A stretch of 64,000 bases of DNA. Origin: Tridacna crocea. Its lineage: Eukaryota; Mollusca; Bivalvia; Cardiida; Cardiidae. Location: the NCBI GenBank assembly GCA_943736015.1, contig OX031069.1, positions 40,892,728-40,956,727 on the forward strand, in the 5' to 3' direction. The notes under the pieces are model-generated. The model saw only the letters and a list, made by a program, of their open reading frames with translations, ran no database searches and had not been told where the DNA came from. Position 1 is the stretch's first letter, and every line of letters starts with the position of its first letter. This document shows, piece by piece, positions 40,515 to 53,200 of this stretch. The translations under genes and the position numbers were made by a program.

Positions 40515-40870
40515 AGCTCAACTGAGCATGAAGTGCTCAAGGTGAGCTATTTTGATCGGTCAATGTCTGTCGTCCGTCTATCCGTCCGTCCTTTCACAAT
40601 TGCAAAAAAAATCTTCTCCTCCTAAATTAACTATCAGATTTCAATCAAACTTCACAGAAAATGATCATTAGGTTATGCTTTTTCAAAATACTTCAAAGAA
40701 TTGAAATCAGTGAAGAACTCTGGTTGCCATGGCAACCGAGAGAAAAAACTTTAAAAATCTTCTTGTCCCAAACTGTAAGGGCTAAAGCTTTCATATTTGA
40801 CATGTAGTAACATCTAGTTTCGAGCTCTGAAACATAAATCTGAAGTCTATTTTTGACCATCATAAATGCC
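40515..40870 (+). repeat. TTTTAGCTCAACTGAGC-type element, 5' part
   Basis: Opens TTTTTAGCTCAACTGAGC with GGTTGCCATGGCAACC (40722-40737), as in the arrays at 30440 and 32749. Confidence 0.65.
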
Positions 40871-41132
40871 GACTTACTTCTACTTGTGTGCATCATTTCG
40901 GTCGAATACTTCATCCTCGAGCTCCTTAGCATCTTCATCCATCTTCTTGGTAAACAACTGAACATTACTGCAGGCATTGTATCACAGTATCACACTAGAA
41001 GAAGGCGGTTTCACCGTCGAAAGCTCGTGTACATTATTATAATTAAAAGTTACATTTCTCAAGAAGTAGATATCATGTTTTGTAAATCTCTAGTCCACCG
41101 TGATTTGCATGTAGATATGTTTGGAAATTACC

Positions 41133-41361
41133 TTAACCCTTTCCCAAACAATCCCTGGTTTTTACGGGTCTAGATTAGTAGCCTTTTGAAAACATTGTGG
41201 GAAAAGGAAAAAATGCTGGTAACCAGCATTTTCTCCTTTCCCCACAATGTTTTCTACCCTATCATAGGCAGAAATCATCTTTTCAGCAAGAGTTGAATTG
41301 TCGTCTGGAAATGCTTTCAATTTGGTCTAGTCCAAAAGTTAGTCGTTTGGGAAAGGGTTAA
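41133..41361 (+). mobile_element. TTAA element, family C, intact
   Basis: 229 bp; centre at 41221, 88 bp from the left end. Confidence 0.9.
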
Positions 41362-41621
41362 TAAGCTCTTACGAACTGGGAAGAAGATTTGCCGTTATCA
41401 ATATCATCGGTCTTTCATTGGGGAATGTCTTGAAAGGGGCTTCGTGCCTTTTTAGGGTAAACAAGTGAACATCACTGCAGGCATTGTATCACACTTATCT
41501 CATTGGAGACAGGACCTCTTTAATGGGAGTATCTTATCCCATTGGAGGTTCCAATCTTTATCAGTTTTAACCTCATTTCCAAGGAAAAACAATATTATCA
41601 GTCTTACCTTTTAACCTAAAG

Positions 41622-42006
41622 CTTTGGAGTAGGCAGGGACGCCCAGCCACTCAATATCATATTTTATGCACATTACAAATGACACATATTTTTTTTCATT
41701 TAAAAACTTCTTATCAAACCAGCATTGAGTTTAAACCTTTTTATCACATTCTTAAATCTTATCATTTAAAACTTTTGAGTATATAGGGATTGCCCTGTAA
41801 CTCGATATCTAAAACTGTTGAGTAGGCAGGGAATGCCCAGCCACTCAATATCATATTTTATGCACATTATAAATGACACATATTTCTTTTTCATTTAAAA
41901 AACTTCTTTTTATCAAACCAGCATTGAGTTTAAACCTTTTTATCACATTCTTAAATCTTATCATTTAGAACTTTTGAGTATATAGGGATTGCCCTGTAAC
42001 TCGATA
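41622..42006 (+). repeat. Tandem duplication, about 190-bp unit
   Basis: GAGTAGGCAGGGA..GCCCAGCC to GGATTGCCCTGTAACTCGAT occurs twice; a shorter third piece lies near 42042-42090. An ATTC microsatellite closes a SINE-like tail near 42228-42246. Confidence 0.7.
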
Positions 42007-42847
42007 ATGCCCTTTATGCATTCTTCTTAATTCAGTTATCATTTAAAACATTTGAGTATACAGGGTTTGCCCTGTAACTTGATGATGCCCTTTATGCATT
42101 AAATTTTCTTAATTCAATTCTTTTATTGTCATTCAAACTTTATTCAGTTTAAACAACTCCACGTTTATTATCTTTTAACATAGATATGCGCGCTAAATGA
42201 CCAAAGCTGTCGATGCGCCATAAAACAACATTCATTCATTCATTCATTGTATCACAGGATCACCCTAGACGAAGGCAGTTGTACCGCCGAAAGCTAGTGT
42301 ACATTATTATAATTAAAAGTTTCTATTTATCATTTAATCAATTAAAATTCGTTGATTAAGTTGTATAATTGAAATAGCTTAAAAAAATATATGCGACTTT
42401 CAAAATAGTGTTGTTTCCAACCAACAAAAAACATTTTTCCTTCCATAAGTACTATCTCCACTCGGTTCATTCATTCGATTTTGTTCCCTATGATTGTAGT
42501 CGGAGGTAAGAGCGATAGAGATGAAAGTTCAGCAGTACACAAGTGATTGATGCTTGATAAAGCGATTTGTATCTTTACAATGCATCATGCAGTTTTCTCA
42601 GTTTTCTGCATTCGTTCACATATAGCGACAATATCTTTTCACACGTGTAACGTCACGGCAAACTACCGGAAATTTCAATTACCGGCTTTCAGGCAGGTGA
42701 AGTAAGGATTACAGAGCGATGAAAAAATGTTAACATACTCTAGTATAGTTTTATCCGATTTTGAAATTTAAAGAATGGTCTGGTGTTACCCTTTAAGATT
42801 TCAGTAAGTAAATTTGCAGATATATAGCAAATGTCGCCGATGTAATG

Positions 42848-43405
42848 CAGAGAATATCTTCACAAGCCAAGGGTTACGATCCACTATGCTACTCTGTCCT
42901 TGACGGATTGAGCTTGATTTCGACAATCACCCGATACGCATTTTCACTGGTTGCAGCTAGCTCTAACTGCATCAAATCAAATCGCTCGTAGCATTTCATC
43001 TTTGATAAAAATAGAACTGGGTTGCGATAAAAATAGAAGGTAAAGATGAATACCTCCGTGGATGTGTGCAGGATCTGTAATGCTTTATTACCGAAGACAA
43101 CAAAGACGAATAATATTTACATAAAGTTTCAATGTGACCAATCAATTATCAGATGTTTTAGGCTATATCCCAGGACCTGACCATGGAATGTCGAAGTACG
43201 TCTATGGTTATTGCTTCATGTTGAATTATTGTATTCGTAAGCGGTTTGTAGAACGATAGTTCATTGGCTATAAGAAATATGATGTAAAGGGAGATAATAA
43301 GCAGGCATCATCCAATAGGGGGCGTGTCGCGGGAATCTCGAAATCGGGCTCAACCCGCCAAGGTAAGATCCACGTCATAATTGTAAATGACCCTCGCCTA
43401 CAAAA
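42848..43405. mobile_element. Diverged copy of the 517-bp long-TIR element
   Basis: Parallels 16194-16710 (ACCTCCGTGGATGTGTGCAG, CTGACCATGGAATGTCGAAG); the right terminal repeat is altered. Confidence 0.7.
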
Positions 43406-43738
43406 TGACCCATGAGTCATTTCAATACGTAGAGAAATGACCCGGGTCATTCTTTGTCAATCCCTGTTACGCAATCATCAGTGTAGATAGGGGCATACAA
43501 TTTTGATTCAACGTTTACTAAACAATCTATATGACTATTATCAGGTTAAGCTTTAGTATGGACGATATGAGTATTTCACAGAATTGGTTTTTTTTTTCAA
43601 CAAGAGTCAATTTCCTACAATGTTAAAGGATATTGCGAAAATACATCCTCAAGTATGGAACGCCATTGGTGTCATATTGTAATATATTTTGCGTTGTTTC
43701 GCTGGTAAAACATTTCATTTTGTCGAATGGGCATGTTA

Positions 43739-43925
43739 AATTATAATACTGCAAAGAAATTTCTCGTGATCTGATTGGTTAACATGCCGGGAACATACAT
43801 ATCATGTTCCCTGGCAAAAACCACGCAAAACCAGTTTCCCTTTTGAGTGCCCCATAAACATCACTACACGTGCAACACAACATCGAAAATGGCGGCGTCG
43901 ATCGATCACCAGACTGCACATTTAT
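43739..43925 (-). repeat. Dispersed 170-bp repeat, copy 1
   Basis: TGATTGGTTAACATGCCGGG...GTGTAGTGATGTTT-type sequence; other copies at 49392-49566 and 54203-54370 on the opposite strand. Confidence 0.7.
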
Positions 43926-43939
43926 GCACCGTAAAATGT

Positions 43940-45352
43940 ACAGAGTTTTATTGACATATTCTTGTGACAAACCATAAGGCCGAGAGCATTCATATTTTGT
44001 TTGATGCATCATTGGGTGACCTCTTGCCAAAATTGTTAAAATTATTCCACTGGGGTCATATTTGGGCTTTGTTTTACATAGAAACAAAAAAGTAAATCTT
44101 GTAAAATCTTCTTGTGATAAACCATAAGAGCAAGAGCATTCATATTTTGCATGTAGCATTATCTAGTGACCCTTTATAAAAATTGTTAAAATGATCCCCT
44201 TGGGGTCATATTTGGGTTCTGCACGGGCGCACACTATTTTACATAGAATCATAGAAGGAAATCTTTTAAAATCTTCTTGTGACAAACCATAAGGGAAAGA
44301 GTATTCATATTTTGCATGTATCGTCATCTGGTGACCCTATATAAAACCTTCGTGGGGTCATATTTGGGCTCTGCTCGGATGCACTCAATTTCACAAAACA
44401 AAGAAGGAAATCTTTTAAAACTCTCGTTCTGACAAATCATAAGGGCTAGAGCATTCTTAATTTGTATGTAACATCATCTTGAGACCCTCTACCAAAACTT
44501 TAAAATTGACCCCTTGGGTGGTGTTTGGGCTCTGCCCAGGCTCACCCTATTTAACATTGAAAAGGAAGAAAATTACATGTCTCAAGTGAGAGACTAAAAC
44601 TTTCATGTTTTGTTTGTAGCAGAGTTGTGGTGACCCTCTGCCAAAAGTTGTTAGAGTAATTCTTATTGTGGTCACATTATGGCTTTCCTCCCCTCCCCCC
44701 CTCCCCACCCCTCCCCTCCCCTCCCCCGGGTATGCCTTATCATAAAAAGAATGGCTTCTGGCTTTGATATACTATTATTTGTATGTGGAATATAGCGCCA
44801 TTGTCTTGAGCCTATACTAAAGCTGTCTATTCACAAAAAATCTCTCGTCATAAATCATAAGTCAAACAAGGTAAAACCATTTTACAAAAAGGGGGGGGGG
44901 AGAAAGAGAGAACAGTAAACAAATAAACAGGGAAATATGTGAAGTTCTTGTTGTGACAAACCATGGGACCTAAAGATTTATCATTTGCAATGTAGCATTA
45001 ACCCTTTACTCCATAGATACTCATTTCTACGCAGTGCTTGTAGGAGCCTTTGGAAAACATTGTGGCAGAAGGTGAAATTGCTCGTGACGAGCATTTTCAC
45101 CTTTTGTCACAATATTTTCTATGCTATCAAAAGGTGTTATATACACATAAGAAACGGTTTCATCCTTGCTGTTAGTGAGGGTCAATTTGAAATACCTTAG
45201 AAATGCCTTATGGGGTAAAGGGTTAAAGGTAGTCTTCCGCAGATTTTGTAAAAAAGTTTTTCTCTTCAATTCACAGCCTGCCTTGATAAACCATATGAGT
45301 TATAAATATACTCAGGTGAGCGATATAGGACCATCATGGTCCTCTTGTCTTT
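43940..45352 (+). repeat. Tandem-array element with family B insertion
   Basis: Units of about 150-165 bp each starting near CTTGTGACAAACCATAAG, then a C-rich run (44689-44726). Closes CAGGTGAGCGATATAGGACC...CTCTTGTCT. Confidence 0.68.
44998..45226 (+). mobile_element. TTAA element, family B, intact
   Basis: 229 bp; centre at 45086, 88 bp from the left end, the same geometry as family A. Confidence 0.9.
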
Positions 45353-45458
45353 AATCAAGTTATACTACCCATTCGAACTGCGTTCTAGGTTTCCTTTGCT
45401 TTGCAAATTATGAGCTCTTCAAAATATTAATGCTTGCACGACAAATAGAGACATTTCT

Positions 45459-45776
45459 TTATTCCTTTATTCCATTCTTTATAAATCGAGTATTTATAAA
45501 GCACATTTCCACGTTTTTAGGAATAGCAAACCCAAGATGGCTTTTATTAAAAACGCAGGAACGACAAAAAGTGTTTCTCTCCCTGTTGAATATTCTCAGT
45601 CCTGCGTCATATAGCTTTTTCAAAACTATCACTCCAGCTGTGCTCTTTTCTATTTTTCCGAAATGTAGTTCTACTAGAAGTTGTTTTACTCTAGATATCA
45701 CACCGCTCTCTGTGATTTCATCTAAAGCTTTCCACTCCGCTCCTTCTGCGTCGACTTTCAGTATGTCCAATACTCT
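45459..45776 (-). CDS. METTL24: METTL24-like terminal exon 6 (residues 195-299)
   Basis: Acceptor CTTTCTCTTGCAG. LDILKVDAEGAEWKALDEI...QLLVELHFGK...IFNRE then a basic tail and TAA at 45461-45459. An ATTAAA about 100 bp further on (45355-45350) could serve as poly(A) signal. Confidence 0.95.
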   Translation of the reverse strand, partial: RVLDILKVDAEGAEWKALDEITESGVISRVKQLLVELHFGKIEKSTAGVIVLKKLYDAGLRIFNRERNTFCRSCVFNKSHLGFAIPKNVEMCFINTRFIKNGIKE

Positions 45777-48700
45777 CTGCAAGAGAAAGCATTGACTTTT
45801 CTGTAAACGCGAGTTTGGTACGCCCTCCCTTAGTAACGCGCTTTATTGGTTGTCAAGCCTGACATGCTAACCAGAAATTGTGTCGGACTTTTTTGTTTAT
45901 ATGACACCCTATGCTGTGTTTTCATTGGTCGATATGACGTTGGTAGACCTGTCAATCAAAATCGGCAGAAAGGTCAATTGAGCCGTGCTCAAAAGGAATG
46001 GTAAAAGAGAGAGGAAAAAGAAAGAAAAGGTATATATAGGTCCAGGTCGACCAAAGCAGTCTGTGACTGCTGATCTGTGTTTACACAACTTTACACTATT
46101 GGTGAATTTTCTGCATGTGCATTCTACCTCAGGATTAACCCTTTCCAAAACGGCAAACTTTTGGACTAGACCAAATTGAAAGCATTTGCAGACGACAATG
46201 CAACTCTTGCTGAAAAGATGATTTCTGTCTATAATAGGATACAAAACATCGTGGGAAAAGGAGAAAATGCTGGTTACCAGCATTTTCTCCTTTTCCCACA
46301 ATGGTTTCAAAAGGCTACGATTCCAGACCCGTAAAAACCAGTGATTGTTTAGGAAAGGGTTAAGCAGTTTGTTGAAAAAATAAAGAATTTTATGTATCCA
46401 TAATCACACGATAACTTTCTCGATAAAATGTACCAAGAAGAGACACTAAACCCCCTTCTGCCAGAGCATGGTTCGACTTCTTGGTGATGGTCTCTTTTAC
46501 AGTAGACCTTCTATTTATATTCACTGCCACAGGTCTTTAATTTCTGTATTTCACAAATTCTCCGTTAAAACTCTGTGATGTCTTCCCAAAGAAGCTTTTC
46601 ACATTTACCTCTATTCGTATTTAACAACCATTCTTAAGAATATTGTCTTATTCTTCAAGATTTTATGATTTTGAAAGTAACACAACTCCAGATTGGCTAA
46701 AGCAAATGGTTTAGCCAACCAGGCGTTGTGTTACTTTCAAAGTTTGAACGTTCTGGAGGATTTGTGTTTGAAACGGAAGGTCACATTGTGTGATAAGGAG
46801 AATTGCTGACTGCCAGTACATGACTTTTTCTCCTTTTTCCCGCGTGGTTTTCGAAAGCCTCTTTCCTCCAGGTCTACGAAGCACAGGATTGTGTGGTTTT
46901 AGAAGTTTAATGGTTGAGAAGAGTCTTTAGGATGTATATGACAATTTCTTGTAGCGGACAGATTTTTTTAAAAACTTTGCACATACAAAGTTCATCATGT
47001 CTGTGGGAGACTATCGTAAAAAAGGATGTAGGTACCTGTGCTCTTTTCTGAGAAATTTGCCTTCGAAATGGCTATGTACAGTGCCAAAATTCAACTTGTA
47101 CTTGATATAAAGCGTTTTTCCTTAACAGTCAGTTAAGCAGGAAAAATGTACAAACATACATGATTTTAATGAAAACTCATATATATATATTTGCACAAAA
47201 ACTATATGAAAGCCTGGATTTGAGCACAATAAATGTACAACTGTGCATATTACAGAAGGACCATTCAGTTAAAAAGGGAGATAATTGGATCGAATCAAGG
47301 GTTAATCTTAAAATATACATCTTTTCTAATGGACGGATTTAAAAAAAACAATCAACACTTATAGAGTTTATAATTCTAAACAATAAGAAAAAATAAAAAT
47401 GGTACCTATCCGTGCTTATTTTGTCAGAAAACAGGGTTGAAGTTTTTTTTTTTTTTTCAGGGACAAAATAGGATAAAAGCTCAGTAGACATGATGAGAAA
47501 GGAAGAAACTGCTCAATAAGAGTTATTTCTCCTTTTCTAACGATCGCTTTCAAAGTGGAAACAGGTATACTTCCACAGATTAAGAGTCCTGCCTTTGTTA
47601 CCTACATGTAGTTAGATGTGTAACGCCGTGTCAGCAGCATTTTAATCATTTCTCGGTGACAGTTCTTCACAAATACTACTTGAAGAAGTGCTACTTGTTT
47701 CAGTGCACTAAAGTATTATCATTATGTGCAAAAATGCATATGTCACTTTTGGTCCAATATCTCAATATTAACGACAAAATACATGTGCAGTAGGATGCGC
47801 GCCAACATTTGTCATTCGTATACGTCGTTAAACAAATGATATACTAGTATATAGTAACTTAATTGTCAACTTCAATAATGAGGACCATACTTCAGTTATT
47901 TACCTTGATGTTTTCTCCAGTACTACATTGGTCCTGAGTAGGGAATTACGTAGATTTTGTCCTTGATTTTCTTACACTGAACAGCTTTTTACCCGAGACA
48001 GTATTTCAAGAAAATCTAGTTAGACTGCTTTACAAATCGATATATACGGAGTTCCTCGTGATTAAGAACAGAATTTGAGATGAATTAAAGACATCACAAA
48101 TCATTGCTATAATTATCACAACATCCCCGAGGGAACCAAGGATGAAACCAAAGGAATACAGGTGAGAGGACGACTATGTTATTTGGTTTCCTTCAGTCTT
48201 TATCTGCCAATGGAGATAATTTAATTGAAAGGATTGGTCCCTATTGGCTTGCAACATGCGACAAGGGGCGTTCGAACATGTCGCCCCGAGCCGAAGGCGA
48301 GGTGGCGACATGATTCACCACAGCTGTGAACAAGTTTCCAAGTCCCCTGCCATCTGACCGTACAACGAATTTATTATACTGCAAACTTTTACCCTTTCAA
48401 AGAGCGTGAAGCAAATTTTTCGTGTTTTATAATTTCACGAATCGAGTATGTTGACGAAATAGAAATTCCCTTCTGACTGCCCAAATGAAAACTGACGTCA
48501 CTGAAAACTAACGTCACTAAAACGTGCAGTTTAGTACATAAATGTGCACATTCGGAACACCTCGGTCAATTCTACGAATCAAGCCTCGGATGTATGCCGA
48601 CAGACTACTTCCGGAAGGAACAACAACACCCACCATAACAAGAAATACAATGACGTCATTATCGCGCAAACATTAGGCCAATCTTTCAATCCAGCCAATT

Positions 48701-50196
48701 TTTTCAAGCGCGTAATTAATGCAAGTCCTAAATTCAGCCACTTATGCTGCTATAGTAAGACTTACCGTTATTCTACAGGATTTGTTGTCATTCGAAATGG
48801 TTACTAGTTGAGGTCATTTTGAACATCCCGAGAACTATGCAGTAGGGAGTATCTGTCGAATAACCGCTTCCGGCGATGCATGTCAAGTTTTTTAACGTAT
48901 TATTCCGTCGGCATACATCCGAGGCTGGATCGAAAGATTGGCCGAGGTGTTCCGAATGGTGCAGTCTGGTGATCATTCGGAACACCTCGGTCAATTCTAC
49001 GAATCAAGCCTCGGATGTATGCCGACAGACTACTTCCGGAAGGAACAACAACACCCCCATAACAAGAAATACAATGACGTCATTATCGCGCAAACAGTCG
49101 GAAAATCTAGGCCAATCTTTCGATCCAGCCCAATTTTTCAAGGGCGTAATCACTGCAAGTCCTAAATTCAGCCATTTATGCTGCTATAGTTAGAGTTATC
49201 GTCATTCTACAGCATCTGTTGTCATTCGAAATGGTTACTAGTTGACGTAATTTTGAACATCCCGAGAACTATGTAGTGGGGAGTATCTGTCGAATAACCG
49301 CTTCCGGCGATGCATGTCAAGTTTTTTAACATATTATTCCGTCGGCATACATCCGAGGCTGGATCGAAAGATTGGCCGAGGTGTCCCGAATGGTCTGGTG
49401 ATCTATCGACAACGCCATTTTGGATGTTGTGTTGCACGTGTAGTGATGTTTACAGGGCACTCAAAAGAGAAACTGGTTTTACGTGCTTTTTGCCAGGGAA
49501 CATGATATATGTTCCCGGCATGTTAACCAATCAGATCACGAGTAATTTCTTTGCAGTATAATAATAGATTTTTTGTTACAGTAGATTTACACAAAACAGA
49601 AAATTACATAAAAATCGAAAGTGTCGTGTCGGATTAGTCTGCGCCGACTGCGCAGGCTGATCCGAGAAGACACTTAACGCAAATGTTCGAATGCCTCTTT
49701 CCACGTGTTGCAGGCCAAAAGTGGGCCATGCTTTGTTAAAAGAAGGTACAATGCACTATATAATGTATCGTGCAACTGCAAAACGCATCCACGCATGTCA
49801 GCCTACGCAGTCCATGGAAGCTGACATGGTATGAAACGCTCGACCCATTACCACACAATCCCTATTTTTGACGCTCCTGGAAAAGAAGCCTTTTTAAAAC
49901 ATTGTGGGAAAAGGAGAAAATGCTGCTAACCAGCATTTTCTCCTTTTCCCACGATGTTTTCTATCCTTCACAAAACAAATTTTAAAATTTCAGTCACTTT
50001 TTATTTTGTCGTCTGCTAATGCTTTTGATTTGGATAAGTCTAAAACAATGTCGTCTGGTAATGAGTTGAACAGAATAGAAATTTAATAGTAATCTTTAAT
50101 GTTATGTAATATTAATATTCCCGAGTACTTTTCGCCGTCATTCTTTTATAGATATTTTTGTTTGATTTTTTTTTAAATTTTCTGAGACAGACAGAC

Positions 50197-50227
<31 letters not shown>

Positions 50228-53200
50228 AATTTCAAGGGGGATTACCCTAGAATCATATGGAGTAGATGATTAAAAACTGCGGACGGACGGACAGACATGC
50301 TGATTCGAGTATACCCCCAAAAACGTTCGTTTTGCGGGGGTATATAAAAAGTGTCAAGATCAAGGGGACATAATTCCCCAGGAGTTGACACTTGAACATT
50401 ACGTCTTGCAAAACTTTAATGTATGATTAATATATGTGCAAAGTTTCAATGCAATTGAAGGAAAGCTGTAGGAGGAATTTGCGACACAAAATTACTAGGA
50501 TTTATATAGACAGATGGATGTTAAGAAAAAAAGTGTCCAGTTCAAGGGGACATAATTCCTCAACCAGAAGGAGTTGACATTTGAAAATTGCGTCTTGCAA
50601 ACCTTCAATATAACTATGATCAGTATATGTGGGAAGTTTAAATACAGTTGAGGACAAACTGTAGGAGGAGTATGCGGCACAAAATTACCAGTATTTTGTA
50701 CGCAGATGGACACATTAACAGACAGGCTGCTTCCAATATATCTCTGAAAACATTCGTTTTGCGGGGGCATAATTATCATTTATTATATACATAGCAGTGA
50801 AATCCTGGAATTTCCCAGTGTAATAAATTTTCATATCATCACTAGTGACGACATCAACTTTCACTTTCCTTTCCTGTTTTAATTTAGGAACTACTTTTTT
50901 TCCATTAAGCACTTATAGATAGTGTTAATTGTAAGTCCTATATTTTCAACCAGTGGTATTGTTTTGTTCTTTTAAATTATGTATTCACTATGTCCCTGAT
51001 TTCTTCTCTCTATCCAAAGTATTGATTTCGACTTTCAAACGAAAAATTAAAAAAAATACTGTTAATAAGGAATATAATAAATAGAGGATAATCAATTGCT
51101 GCGCATTCGTTTTTTCAACGCCTAACAACGCATGGATCCTCGTGAGATATTTTTCATATCAAAAATAACCAGTTGATTATCCTCTATTTCTCGTTTTTGT
51201 ACGTACATTTTCATGATGCAACTCTTTTATTGTCGTTCCAAGCGTTCTTAGCGTCCAATTGTTATTTGTGACGATGTTCTCACTGCCTAAACCAGTCCGG
51301 TGAAATGTGCAGCCTGGAGGGTTTTTCACCATAGTCTCGTTTAAATGGTCCATGCTTAAAAAAAATGTAATCAAACATTTCCTTTAAGTGTTTTGTTTCA
51401 AAATCAGAATTGAGATTACAAAGTAACCGAGGTATATGCCGTGAAAATCACCGAACCATTCATGTAATATAACTTAGATAATACTGAGAGCCGTGGAAAA
51501 AAAACAATCAATGAATCCATCCACCCTTCCTTTCTTCCGTCCGTCTGTCTGTATATCCGTCCGTCCTTACGAGCCCGACATTGTGAGGTTAGAGGTAAGT
51601 GTACATTTAGTCTTTATGGGGTTCATTCCGTCCATCTGGTAGGTATGGGGTTAGGCTAGGCTAGTGGGATTAAAAAAATGCTCTTGTGGGGTTGCATCGG
51701 GTTGTTTTGAATAAAGAGCAACCGTCCGCCCGTCCGTCCACCCATCCATCCATGGCCTTTACACCAAACGAACATGTGCCTTAAAAGCCTATTTTACAGG
51801 ATGAGCCGTGTTCTATAAAAGAGGGACTTAATGCATTTGAGAAAAGTGTAGACCCCGGTGAGCCTGCGTTGTCTGATATCGGTAAATTTTCTGCATGTCC
51901 AAGGCCTGGTCTAGCTCATGATTAAGTCGGTTGTTAAAGATGTGGCCATTATTAATCAATAAGGATGTGATCCCTTGCTTGGTACCATGCATCACGTAGA
52001 TGTATTTAGCCCTCTTTTGTCAGCGTATTGCTCAAATATATATAATTTAATATAATTTGTTTTCATGAACATTGTCGAGTTCTGATTGGCTGATTTTTTT
52101 TCATAGCTCCATGAAAAGAAAATCGCCTTGTGCCGAACTACTTTTGCTGAAGATTACTTTTGCGGGTCCTATACACTGCTTTGCTCGTTTACTTTCATTT
52201 TATTGGTTAATTGTCATTATTGGGGATCTGATAACTGCTTCCCTATTGTATTCTTGTGCCAAACAAATATGAGTGCAAGGGGCTTTAGAAACTCCAATGT
52301 TAGATTTAAATCTTAAGAAAATGAATGCAGTTTGAACTATTTTCGTGGGTATATGATGTCTGTAATATTAAATTATAAGAAATGAAAAGAATTTTATTTT
52401 TTTCATGGAGGTATGGAATAAAAAACATAATCACACTTTTGTATGAAACTTACAAAAGTGTGATTAGGTTTTTTTCATACTTCCGTGAAAAAAATAAAAT
52501 TCTCTTCATTCCTTATATACAAAAAAGGTACCTTGGATCGAACGTATGAACTTCACATCCAAACCATTTTATCACATCTTTCTCAAACTTGAACCTGTTT
52601 TGAGATCTGCAGAACAAAACAAAAGAAAATGTTTCCTAATGATATTGCCTTCTTTAGTTAACCTTGATCTTTATGCTGATTATATTTATGTAAATAGGTA
52701 TGTAAACTGAACTCCGAATATTATTCGGGAAGTTATATTTACAAGGTAAAATAAAGGTAGGCCTAGGGTATTCAATTTAGCATACCGTATGGAATATTTT
52801 CGTGATCATTCGGTAGGCAGCCTCGTTAGATGTCGAGGGTAAAAATACAATTTCCTTTTTCCCATAATGTTTTCTACCCTTTACAAAACAAATTTTAAAT
52901 TTTCAGTCACTTTTATTTTGTCATCTGCAAATGCTTTCGATTTGGACAAACCTAAAATTTTGTAGTTTGTTACTGAGTTAAGGATCCAAAGAGTCTTTTG
53001 AAAACAAAGTTTCGGTAAAAGTAAACTAGACATTCGTTCCGCCCGTCCCTTTGTGGAAAAAAAAAAACACCCGGGTGTTTGAATCTTGTACGCTATTTGC
53101 AAAATGCGAACTACGCTGTGAAGCTAAGCAGCGCAGTAGATTTGTACAGAACTTGAGAAAACTGCGTAGCTGCTTAGAGTCCCAGCTCGACAGAGGCCTT

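Larger units (their letters stand above)
38600..45458. other. Intergenic interval between the convergent genes
   Basis: No protein gene found. Holds TTAA elements, a reversed SINE (39484-39690), tandem-array repeats, a 190-bp duplication (41622-42006), a degenerate long-TIR copy (42848-43405) and a dispersed element at 43739-43925. Confidence 0.7.
45777..51206 (-). other. METTL24-like intron 5
   Basis: No exon seen. Holds two TTAA elements (46135-46363, 49840-50069), a tandem pair of fold-back elements (48550-49391), a GACA/GA microsatellite near 50190-50227 and a partial fold-back at 50775-51188. Nothing recognisable at 46914-48200 apart from T-rich tracts. Confidence 0.7.
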
